Positions 11,446 through 22,117 of a stretch of 64,000 nucleotides of DNA are shown here, in pieces; positions within the stretch are counted from its first letter, which is position 1; each line of letters starts with the position of its first letter. The position numbers were made by a program, and so were the translations under genes. Under the pieces are notes generated by a model that saw only the letters and a list, made by a program, of their open reading frames with translations, was not told the origin of the DNA and did not search any database. Source of the DNA: Basidiobolus meristosporus CBS 931.73. Taxonomy: Eukaryota > Basidiobolomycota > Basidiobolomycetes > Basidiobolales > Basidiobolaceae. The stretch lies in the NCBI GenBank assembly GCA_002104905.1, contig MCFE01000057.1, positions 62,001 to 126,000 on the forward strand, in the 5' to 3' direction.

Positions 11446-11761
11446 CCTTACTTGGCCAGTTAGATCATTACCTTGCAATTCTAGAGAATACTGACTAAAC
11501 TCCTTGTTGGGACTTACTAAGAAAAATTTCTCCAATATAATAGATACTTCAAACATGAAAATCCTCAAATATTTCCAAACAACCTCAAACTTTGCTCATA
11601 TGTTGTTAGGACCTTCCTAAGCCTATTGTACATGTTTGTAATGCCAAGACCATGTAAAATTATATATATACCACTTTTACATCCAATATATCACTAAGTG
11701 ACAACTACATAATCTACTTGTTTTCTAAATCACCTCCAATATCTCCAAGGCTCTAACAACA
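11446..11761 (+). repeat. Copia family 2 LTR, 5' end eroded
   Basis: It aligns with the 349-bp family 2 LTR from the TTAGATCATTACCTT region through the TATA-like ATATATATAC to the terminal CTAACAACA. About 30 bases of the U3 end are missing. Confidence 0.65.
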
Positions 11762-12378
11762 AGTTATGAGCCTATGCTGTCACCTAGGGCAGTGCCTACT
11801 ACTGCTATTACTGCTACTTCTTATTCTGCTAAAATGTGGATGGATCCAACTACCAGGTGTGGAAGGTGAAGATGAAAATACTGTTACAAGAAAAAGGCCT
11901 TTGGGATAGTCTCATGGGAGTAAAATACACTCCTAAAAGCTTGGGGGTGGAAGCCTCAAAGTGCTGAAAGAACAAACAAAGTGACTTTAACTGCTTTTGC
12001 CTTAATGTCAAGCACTAATTGCAAATTCAAATCTCAAGAGCAAAACAGCAAAGAATGCCTGGAATGCATCAGTAGACACCTACTTGTCATGTTCAGCTGT
12101 TAAGATAATGTATCTTAGACAAAATTTATCACTACAAACATGCAGCCAGGAGAGGAAATGAAAAGTCTTATCAATAGAGACACCCTGCTGGTGGATGAGA
12201 TAGAATCTGTGGGCATACCAACTATTGATGAGGATGCAATAGTTACCATCCTGAATGACATGACATATATGATTTGTGACTTTGTAACAGCCCTATAGTC
12301 CAAACTAAGGATTTGACCTTAAATTAGGTGTAAAAAAGGCTCCTGGATGAAGAAAAAAGAACATCAAGCACCAATGCC
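11762..12378 (+). pseudogene. Copia family 2 gag fragment
   Basis: It follows the LTR with a primer-binding site AGTTATGAGCC that contains the gag ATG at 11766. Gag motifs GSNYQVWKVKMK-like (about 11840) and LVDEIESVGIPT-like (about 12190) are readable across stops and frameshifts. It ends at about 12378, where Tnp2 copy B begins. Confidence 0.65.
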
Positions 12379-12808
12379 CTATGAAACATAATTTGGTCCT
12401 GCAGATTGATCTGATCCAGTTCAGCCATCAAGATCCCATCAGGAGACCATTGTAATACCAGCAGCTTGGAATCAGTGTCACTCTACACAATCTTATGACA
12501 GGATCACAATGGTGTGTGGGTGGTGTTTTGCCAAGGGTGGCAGAGCATTGTTGTAGTCTTAGTGCGCTCTACAACTATTTGAGTTGATCTAACCAGCCAG
12601 TACATTCAGTTTCCTCATATGACAAGAAACTTGAAGGTGTTTGGATGGCCTCATTGCCAAACTCTAATGGCATTATAATTACAGTATGGTGGCCTACAGC
12701 TAGATCAGTATGATGGAACCATTCTAATTAACCAAATGGTTTTTCCTTTTTCTGCCTCCCCTTGTACAATTCATATATTTCACTGTAGAACCGCCCCTCT
12801 TTATTTGC

Positions 12809-15165
12809 TAACCCACTACTATCTTAGGCATTGCACATCAAGTTTGAATCAAAAAAACTAAGGCCTCTTGCTGACTAACCTTTGGAAATATGCACACCTG
12901 AAGCAATTCACATACTTCTATCACCTCAACTTTACGGCTTTTTATTGTGATACTTGCAAAGTTGCCGTATACCTTGTATTGCTGGTAACATACACATCTT
13001 GCAAATATATGCTTGGTTGCCACCACTTCTGCCATGAATATCTCATGAATATCCCAAAGAGCTTTTTGGTGTATAGCCAATATATTGTTTCTCACTGCTG
13101 GATTCTAGTCCCCCTTATAGGTGTGCTTTGGCTCCTGTATGCATGAATGCTGTATTGAATGATGTAGAAGCTGGCTTGTGACAAAGAGAAACTTGGCATA
13201 CTTTATTAGAGTTCTCCTAATAAAAGTTAGTTGCTTGTTTCACCGCACCCAACTTTGCATTACTGAAGTGATTACCCAGGCATTGAGGCTGATGTCCCAA
13301 CTCATCATATCCATTATGGACTTGAAGGTGATATTCTTGATGATATTGTGATTTGGTAGTATCTGCAACTTAAATAATCTTCCTATATCCTCACACATCT
13401 GCCCCATAGGAAACTTGAAGAAGGTGAAGTAAGGCCCAATATTCCCAACACACCAAGTAAGATGGAGTAGACAATATATACAGTTGCAGCAGGAATCTAT
13501 GTGTTCAGCTCTATGTTTTTAGTATAGCCACTCAAATCCCATCACAAACTCCTTGCACAAAAGATATAGATGTGTCAAGTTTGCATTGATGATCATCTTC
13601 CTGATAAATACTTCTACAATGCCCCCACATGACTCAAAATTCTTCCATTACACTTTTGGCAGAAATAGCTTCAGAAGGCCACTTGAATAAATACGTATCC
13701 AGTTAATCTAGTCCTAGCACTTGTATTGTTGCATATGTGTATGAATTCTGATTGGAGCCTGTTAGAAGTACTTTGGGTAGTGGTTACTCTGAAGTATCTT
13801 GCCAATTCTTTCAATTTCTCCAATATTGGTGTCAGTATTTGGGTAATAATAAGTTGTGTGAGTTGTGGAGTAAATCCACTGGATCTCACACATTTAACAG
13901 CAATACAATCCATTGTGCCCAGAAAAGCTAGCTATCTTGCTGATGGCTAGGGTATCTCCAATACAGATATTGAGCTTGTTTTCATTGGATAATGCCACAT
14001 TGAGCCATGAGTGCAAAATAATTCCAGAGTGTGCCAGAGAGGCTGGATGAACCTATACTTGGCCACAGAGTGTGAAACATAGTCATGCATTATCTTGCAA
14101 TGCTGCTCCTGTGTTTTACCCATTACAAATGCAAAAATTCACTTTTTGCCCATTTTTTTGGGATGAATGCTGTGAATGATAGGTAAAATGCCAGAAGGAC
14201 TGAAGAAATGCATCAGGTACTCCATACCTATGGAACTCTGAATCTAGCTCCTATGGCTTGTAGCATGTCACAAAAATACATGGCACTCTCTGGCACTATA
14301 AGTGCAATATATATGTTTTACTTTAGGGCTAATTCTTAAGTATAGTGCCAGATGGTGTCATTGGGACAGGATAGTGACATGCACTTTTGTGACATGTCGC
14401 AGGCCACAGAAGCTAGATTTAGAGTGCCATAGATATTGAGTACCAGATGCAGGTTGTCAGCTCTTTGGTGCTCTTACACATCATGCACAAGTATATTGGA
14501 TATGTTTGTGCTTGATTGATACTGAGTGTGGTACTTTATAGCTTCAAAATATTTGTTGGACTGCACATGCTTCTTCCAATGGTGTACAACCAGAACATAG
14601 CTGCAGTGTGAACAATGTTTTCCCCAAATGGTGGTAGATTCCTGACAAGTTGGACATCTTGCAATGGTGGCTTTTTCTGACATGAATGCCCTCAACTGAT
14701 AACATATGCTGGTATCAGGGTGATCTCTGGTTCATTTGTTGCCAGCTGCATGACAGTTGTACAATTGTACCATGCACATGGTAAGTTGTATCCTGCAATG
14801 ATTTTGGCAAGAAGTAGTAGTAAATCCTCAATGATCCATATCCGGCTATTAGTGGAAACACACCACTTCTCTAGCTACAACATAACATCATTCACCAATA
14901 AGTAGAATCCTGGGCTCACCTGATCCCATAAGATATCCTTGGCTTTTTTTTCCACATCTGTTGTCTCATTGGTTATTGTGATTTGGCTGGGCTTATGCAG
15001 ATTAGGGGCGATAGGCTCACAATACATTGGTGAGTCTGCTTCTTAGAGGTATAAAGTGCTGGCAAGATATTGTTGGTACAGTACAGTTGATGAATGATCA
15101 AATATGCGTTGGGTGGCAAAAACTGGCATGATTCATGTAATACTTCCTATGCTGTCTGTGCAAAC
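12809..15165 (-). pseudogene. Tnp2-type transposase, copy B, deleted and MITE-interrupted
   Basis: The C-terminal domain (IFMAEVVATKHIFARC, about 13030) and the segment with the second catalytic Asp (GDTLAI, about 13950) are visible on the minus strand. The N-terminal part resumes at 14488-15165 and carries CPTCQES..WGKHCSHC near 14640, a Cys-rich motif conserved in all copies. A MITE replaces roughly 320 bp of coding sequence, including the first catalytic Asp region. Many stops; inactive. Confidence 0.65.
13970..14487. mobile_element. Foldback MITE, truncated, inside transposase B
   Basis: It starts GAGCTTGTTTTCATTGG, a one-base variant of the family end, and contains the family's TGCCA words. 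Both arms around about 14300 are partly complementary. The right terminus is missing: transposase sequence resumes directly at about 14488. Compared with copy C, about 320 bp of transposase is absent at the insertion. Confidence 0.6.
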
Positions 15166-16374
15166 AAGCAAACAGATTTTGGGCCAGCATTGGTATGCTA
15201 AGAAAGTATCTGAAGAATAGCAGAAGCTATGAAAGGCAGAAGAACATGGGTAAAATGGCTAAAAACCAGCAGTTTCCTCAAGAGCCCTATACAAGCAGGG
15301 CCAAGAGCTCTAAACAAGTGTAATGGAGACATCAGGTTGCTGGAAGAGCTGCAATAAGGGACATGTAGGCAGAAACAGATGCACCAGCACAACATTTATG
15401 AAGGAAAAGGCACTGTTCAATTCAACAGGCACTCAGTCAAAGTAACAGTCAAGGACCAGGCAGTGCTAAAAGCCAGGAGCTACCTCAGGAGCCCATCACA
15501 GCATGGGCTGAGAGCTCCAACCAACTGGGCAAAAAGCATCTGGTTGCCTGCAGAGTGCTAGCAAGAGACAAGAAGGCCAAAATAGTTGTATTGGAGTAGC
15601 ATTTATCAAGGAGAATATGTAGTTCAATACAAGAAGCACTCAGACAAAGTAGCAGTGAAAGACCTGGCAGCAAGAAGGGAAAAGAGGAAGGGAAAAAGCC
15701 TACCCAAATCAGATACAGGGAAGCATAAGAAAAAAGCTGCAGTTCTTACCAACTTATGCCATAAGCCCTGAACAGACTGAATTTGGTCACAACCAAGAAG
15801 TATACCATCAAGAAAACAGCCGCTTTCATAGGAGCTGAGAGCTCAGCCAGTTGAGCTACACTCCAATGAGGTAGATGAGTTTGCAGAAAAAGGAAACTTG
15901 TATATCACAGCCACTATGTCCTCCATTGTTGATGGAGTGGAGATCCCACCAAAAGATAAAGCTACAATGTTAAGAACTCAAAAGGTTATCACAATGCCTT
16001 CAGTGTAATCTGGGAACACTACTAGGCATACCAGGAGGTTGCAGCACTTCTTCAAGAGCAGCACTCAAGAAAACGCAATCAAATATTGCAAGGATTTATC
16101 ATCAGAGCTGGCAGATGAGGTGCTAGGACTTGCACTGCAGGCTGAAGACCAGGACATATGGGAACCAGTGAATGAAGAGTTAAATGAAGCTATAGGACTT
16201 CTGCCAAAATCATGGAAGCAGAGTATTGCAGCAGAAATACATATTGGGTGGTGGATTCTAATGGAATTACATGTTGAGTGTGGGGTTGGGCTTAATGTTG
16301 GTGTAGGGTGTAGGAACCTGCATAGGTCAATACAATTGGCAATTGAGGTACGCTTGAAGTTTAAATGGAAATAA
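15166..16374 (+). pseudogene. Accessory ORF of Tnp2 element, copy B, 5' half missing
   Basis: It starts inside the gene (FGPALVC-like) and runs through the repeat segment (about 15290-15700; repeats with QHGLRAPTNWAKSI-like motifs) to the C-terminal domain. The last 111 codons (16039-16374) are open and include LPKSWKQSIAAEIHIGWW. This gives the best view of the protein's C-terminus. The upstream part has several stops. Function unknown; see copy A. Confidence 0.6.
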
Positions 16375-16700
16375 ATCAGTTTGACTGCATTAAAAGTAAG
16401 AAAAACTGTTGAGTAAGAAAGTAAGGAGCGTGAAAAGAGGCAATAGTGTATCTATGTACACAAGTGTAGGAAGTGATAGAGTGTCTGGGATCAGAGAGTG
16501 ACAAAATTGGCAGAGAGTAATCAAAAGCCACTTTTGCATAATGGTGATGAAAATTTTGACAAAGTATTTTGTGAAATCTGTGGTGCAATTATTTCTTGAA
16601 GGTCTTTGCAAAGTGTCCTAACTGAACCAGTACCTCTTAGTCCTGGGACTCTAAATCAGTGACAGCCTTTTCATAAGATCATCATGATAATTCTTCAAGG

Positions 16701-16930
16701 ATTACAAGGCAGAAGTACATGCTTCATTAAGCAATGATAACCAACAAAGGAGGTACTCAAGATGCATTAAAGGCAGCAACATCATGTTTTGCAACTACTG
16801 CAAAAGGAACAGACACATATTAGACTGGTACCTTAATAGGAGAAATAATCACCAAAAAAAGCTTGAATATGGTAACTGAGGAGTGGTACATATGTTATTT
16901 CAGTGGTACTATTTCCAGTAGCAATGATCC
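16701..16930 (+). pseudogene. Copia family 2 zinc-knuckle fragment
   Basis: It matches the end of family 2 gag: the Gln/Arg-rich stretch before the knuckle, then a knuckle reading CNYCKRNRHILDWY near 16790-16830. Gly and the last Cys of the motif are lost. Isolated fragment. Confidence 0.55.
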
Positions 16931-17192
16931 TGAGGCTCTGTGAGACACTTATTAGATAAGCTACATGTCTACATTAAGTATCAGAAACAGTGGGAGGTGA
17001 TATATCTATATATATCTGAACATGGAATTTCTACTGCCTTCAAGAAAAGTGCTACTGGAGATCCTGACATAAAGTATATGCATATAATCTCTATATATAC
17101 TGTGGCGATTATATGAAATACTATTCAAGTATGTACCAGTTGCCCTATATTGGTACATATATCATTAGGCATTCAGCAATTGCTAATCATAT

Positions 17193-17927
17193 TAGACTTG
17201 TTCTGTTGGATAGTGCCACTTTGAGCCATGAGTGCCAAATGATGCCATAGTGTGCCAGAGAGGCCAAGTGAACCTATACTTGGCCACAGAGTGTGAAACA
17301 TAGCTCTGCATCTTCAGGAAAAGCAGCCCCTGTGTTTAACTTATGATGCAGAAGAAAATCTATTTTTTGACCTTTTTTGTAGGTCAATGTTGTGCAGGAT
17401 GTGTACAAGCAAAAAAGGATTTAAGATATGCATCTCATACTCAATACCCATGGCACTCTGAAGCTAGCTCCTGTGGCTTGTAACATGTCACAAAAATGCA
17501 TGGCACTATCTTGGTCCACTAGTACTATCTAGTACTATATTTAATTATTAGCCCAAAAGTAAGATCTATACAAGGCACTTATAGTGCCAGATAGTACCAG
17601 TGGACCAAGATAGTGCCATGCATTTTTGTGACATGTTACAAGCCACAGGAGCTAGCTTCAGAGTGCCATGGGTATTGAGTATGAGATGCATATCTTAAAT
17701 CCTTTTTTGCTCTTACACATCCTGCACAACATTGACCTACAAAAAAAGGTCAAAAAATAGATTTTCTCCAACACAATGGGTGAACCACAGGGGCTGCTTT
17801 GCATGAAGATGCAGAGCTATGTTTCACACTCTGTGGTCAAGTATAGACTCACTTAGCCTCCCTGGCATACTATGGCATGATTTGGCATTCATGGCTCAAT
17901 GTGGCACTATCCAGTGGAACAAGTCTA
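17193..17927. mobile_element. 735-bp near-perfect palindromic foldback MITE
   Basis: The left end is TAGACTTGTTCTG and the right end CAGTGGAACAAGTCTA read outward. Each arm is about 340 bp, and the arms can be paired along their whole length with a loop of roughly 60 bp around 17550. Both arms are rich in TGCCA/TGGCA words. No coding capacity. It is the best-preserved member of a family with other copies at 1-316, 4869, 8986 and 13970. The flanks (TTA left, TAT right) do not give a clean target duplication. Confidence 0.8.
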
Positions 17928-17945
17928 TTTGTTAACATCAATTAA

Positions 17946-19499
17946 ATGTTGATATCACCACTATGACCATATCAAGTTACTTGCAGCTCCCAGCTATGGG
18001 CTACACTGCAGTAAGAATATCTGCTACCAAGATGCTGAGAGAAATGGCTTTTATGGAAGTTTATGTGAGCAAATTTGATCAAGCCTGTGAAAAGTTATGT
18101 CAGATCTAAGTGGATGAGCAATTTGGAGGAAACATCTCTATATAGAAGTGCTTGGCAGACAAGAGGTTCCTGAGCACTCTAGAGGATATGACAAACCATG
18201 GATATGCTATCTGCATGAACCAGATCTAGATCAAAAATGAAAATCCAGCAACAAGCATCCTCAAGACCAGATATGGAACAAAACACAAACTGCCAACAAA
18301 TAGTCAGTTTCTAAATGGAGCTAAGTGCTACCTGAGCCAGATTTGGACTATCTAGAACACCAGATATGATCAAGCAGTCCTATCACATAAGGACAATGGA
18401 TTACTGATGCTTGGGAAAGCAACAGGAAAGTCCATGAGAAATTACATACTCAGAGGCAACATCAATATTATGGTGAACAATGAGGTCAACTTGCATGCAG
18501 TTGGAGCTAGAAAAGTGGTACCAAGGGCCAACCTAAGGATTTTAATGGGTGCAGAAGATTATGCGCTTGTTCATTTGCTCTGTTAACTAAGCTCTATGCT
18601 GGAATATTCTATCAGAAATGACAGTAGCATACCAGGGCTGTGATGGTAGATATATGCAATTGGAAAGTGCCAGACCCAGTTGTAGGGTTTAAGATCAAAG
18701 GTACAAGTGTAAACATATCTATCCAGCTTAGGATGAGGCCTCTATGAATGGCTACCAATGGAGCTGTGGTATTCTGTGATCCCTTTTCAAGCCTATCAAG
18801 ATGCAAAGGGAGGATCTGAGTACTGTAACAGAGATATCAGTCCAGGAAGGTTATGCCTAGATCAGGAGGATATATATGATCTATCTAAGTCAATTTTAGA
18901 GGGCAGGAGCCAGCAGAAGATGTAGCTTCAGTGGGAGTACAATATCCTAGAATAGAAATGAAGAAAACCTAGGTTAGAAACCATTCAAAGCACTGGTCTG
19001 GAGGAGGAAATACTTGGTCAACTGGTGAAGGGCAACCACAATGCTGACCAATTGTTGGTCTCAGTGTATCATATATGGAGTATATGAGGTACGTTATTAT
19101 CCAGATCCAGTTATGGATATATTGAGCATAGTCTCAGTGAGTTGGACTATATATTGGAGCTATGGATGATCCAGATCTACTGGAGAGAAGATTACCTGTT
19201 AACTTTGCCAATTATTGACCAATTTACGCAAATAAAGAACAGCAGAAAGCCTGAAAACACAGCTATCTGATGATGGAATGTATAACAGGATATAATTAGT
19301 ATCTGAAAAGCACAACTCAAATCCAGTGAATAATACTCATCCAGAGATATTTTGTGAAGAGATCAGTATTCAGAATCAAAGTTATTTGATCTGAAGTATG
19401 TAATTAACAGTATGTACTTATACCTAGTTATTACAGATAATATGCAATCCTCAACATATATTGGAGAATACATTAATCCAATATGCTATATGGTTGAAT
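17946..19499 (+). other. Unassigned, weakly coding, decayed region
   Basis: From 17946 to 18588 one plus-strand frame runs about 215 codons with only four stops, all TAG or TAA. That is fewer than expected for AT-rich noise. It includes readable segments such as KRFLSTLEDMTNHGYAIC and KVVPRANLRILMGAEDY. A second stretch near 18800-19250 behaves similarly (LEEEILGQLVKGNHNADQL). I recognise no domain. Its setting between MITE and transposon fragments suggests another decayed mobile element. Confidence 0.3.
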
Positions 19500-19815
19500 G
19501 CAGGTTTAATTCCAACTAGAAGATACACATCATGTCATTTAGCCAATATAATCCTTCTCCCTGCTGGATTCTTGTCCCCCTGAAAAGTGCATTCTGGCTC
19601 TTGCTTGTGCAAATTTTGTATTGAGTGGTGTAGAAGTTGGCTTGTGACCAAGAGAAATCTGGCATACCCAGTAGAGTTCTCCTCATATTAATTAGTTGCT
19701 TGTCGTACCCAGCCAAACTTTGCAGTACTTAACTGATTACCCATGCTTTGGAGCTGCTTAGCTTCTAAATGCCATAAGCATATTTGTCTCTATATGCACA
19801 TCTGTCCTCAGTATT
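19500..19815 (-). pseudogene. Tnp2 transposase C-terminal fragment
   Basis: On the minus strand it aligns with copy C at about 23860-24130, including the NQLSTAKFGWVRQ-like region and LLVTSQLLHHSIQ. It abuts the 3' end of accessory ORF C head to tail. In intact copies the transposase is at the other end, so this is a rearrangement or a fifth copy. Confidence 0.55.
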
Positions 19816-19928
19816 TCCACCTCCTACATTTGTGTGCATTGATTGGCTATTACCACTTTTTCAGGCTCCTTACTTCCTGACTCAACCGCTTCTCTTACTT
19901 TTTATGTGTACAAATTGGTTTATTTCTG

Positions 19929-21989
19929 TTAAAACTTCAGTTCTACATCAATTGCCAATTGTATTGACCTATACAAGTCCCTATACCCTCCACTAGCATT
20001 CAGCTCAACCGCACCCTCAACAACTAACTCCATTAAAATCCACCACTCAATAAGTATTTCTGCTGAAACACTCTGGTTCCACAACTTTGACAGGAGCCCA
20101 ATGGCCTTAAGCCACTGTTCATTCACTGGTTCCCACATGTCCTGGTCTTCAGCCAGCACTGCAAGGTCTAGCACCGCATCTTCCAGTCTTTGCAATGCAT
20201 CCTTGCAATATTTCAGTGTGTTTTCTTGATCACTGCTCTTGAAGAAGTGCTACAGCCTCATGGAGTGTCTATTAATGTTCCAAAACTCCACTGAAGGCAT
20301 TGTCATAGTCTATTGAGCTCTTGATGTTGTTGCCTTGTCTGTCAGTGGGATCTCCACTCTGTCAACAATGGAGGATGTGGAGGCTGTGATAGGCAAGTTT
20401 CCTTTTTCTGCAAATTCATTTACCTCATTGGAGTACAGCTCAACTGGCTGTGCTTCCAACTCTTGTGAAAACTGCTGTTTTCTTGTTGGTGATTCTTCTT
20501 GGCTATGATGGGATTCAGTCTGTACCTGGCCTAAGGCATTAATTGGCAAGAACTGCAGTTTTTTTTGCATACCTCTCTGTCTCAAGCTTGGGTCAACATT
20601 TTTCCCTTTACCTTTTCCTTTATCACTGTCAGGTCTTTCCCTGCTACTTTTTCTGAGTGATTCTTGTAAAGAACACCATTTCTCCTGGATAAATTCTGCT
20701 CTGATGCATCTGTTTTGTCCTGCTTGTCCCTAACTGGCACTCTTCTGGCAACCTGACATTTCTTTTCCACTTGTTTTGAGCTCTCAACCGTAGTTGTGAT
20801 GGGCTTCTGTAAGAGTAGTTGGTTTTATCACTGCCTGGTCCTTCATTGCTACTTTGACTGGGTGCTTCTTGAGTGGTACTAAGCTTTGTCTTTGATAAAT
20901 ATTGTGCTGGTGCATCTGTGTCTGCCTGCTTGTTCCTAATTGGTACTCTTCCGGCTACCTGACATCTCTTTGATGCTTGTCTGGAGCTTTTGGCCCTGCT
21001 TGTAACAAGCTCTGGAGGAAACTGCTGGTTTTTAGCCATGGCACCCTTGTTCTTCTGCCTTTGATAGTTTCTGCTATTCTTAAGATACTTTTTTAGCATA
21101 CCAATGTGGGCCCAAAATCTGTTTGCCCATATGAATCCAGGATAATGCTCATGGAACAAGTCAAGTGCATTTTGCTTGGTCTTGAGTTCCGGAAGGTCTC
21201 ATGGTATGCCTGCCTTGAGATGATGGTGTGCTAGACTTCTGACAGCCTTTTGTTTATTGGCCCACTCTTCATTATTGCACTCAACATCTTTACAGATCTT
21301 CAATGTCTTTTGATTTTTAGGCTTTGGTATAAACACCACATTGTCTCCATCCCATGCTGTGATAGGTTTCTCTGTATGCTTTATCTTTGGGCACTGTTGT
21401 TATGCTTCAAAGACCATTTGATGTTCCTCTACAGTTGCATCAGGAAATGGCTCAAATCTTGACTGTGACATTGAGCTACTTGAGTTCCTTCTTTACAGCA
21501 AAGATACTACTTTCTCTACTTGGGATATTGATTGCTTCACACATATTATCCGCTCATCCTGTTTCAGGACTATTTCTTGATTTCTCTGGTCCATTGCATC
21601 TATCCTATCAGCCACTGCACCAAATTGCTTTATTAATGCATTGGTATGAGCTGACAACATACTTGCTAATATGGGGGGTGATGTTTTCATGGCCACTTGC
21701 TGGTCTTTAACTGAGGGTACTGTGTTTGCTACATTCTCATCTACTTGAGCATACCAGTTGCTTGTGGCTTTGCAGAGGTTCTCAATTGCCTACTGGACTG
21801 AGAGCCTGAGGGGTCTGCATTGCTACCTTCAACAGGCACACTGTCCTCAGGGCCTTTTTTGGATGTAGCCCTGCTTGTTGCACTGAATGTCAAAGCAAGC
21901 TGTTGTTCAACTGTTCTTCTGTTGTCATCAGTGGTGGGGTTTGGTTGAGAACCAGACAACTTTGCTTTATTTTTTGGCTGCATATACAT
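19929..21989 (-). pseudogene. Accessory ORF of Tnp2 element, copy C
   Basis: The fullest copy of the accessory gene. The start is taken at 21989 (MYMQPKNKAKLSGSQPN). Next come a Ser/Gln-rich region and a helical stretch with ISQVEKVVSLL (about 21500), then a repeat segment about 20640-21060 in which a roughly 62-residue unit recurs degenerately. The C-terminal domain (20195-19929) has AEDQDMWEPVNEQW and an LLSKLWNQSVSAEI motif. It is broken by several stops and frameshifts. The conserved layout across copies shows it belonged to the transposon. Its activity is unknown. Confidence 0.6.
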
Positions 21990-22117
21990 GGAAGTGAGTC
22001 AAATCAAAGGGGAAGCAGTGTTACATATATGTGTGTATGTGGTGCCACAACTTTATTAATAATGCTTACTATGGCAGGTCATCATTGAATCTTATATTTA
22101 TGTAGGCACAATATCTC

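Larger units (their letters stand above)
12379..16700. mobile_element. Tnp2-type transposon, copy B, internally deleted
   Basis: Inverted relative to copy A: transposase on minus (12809-15165), accessory ORF on plus (15166-16374). The intergenic promoter, the first half of the accessory ORF and the transposase start are missing. The two coding remnants meet at about 15165, which indicates an internal deletion. Confidence 0.65.
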
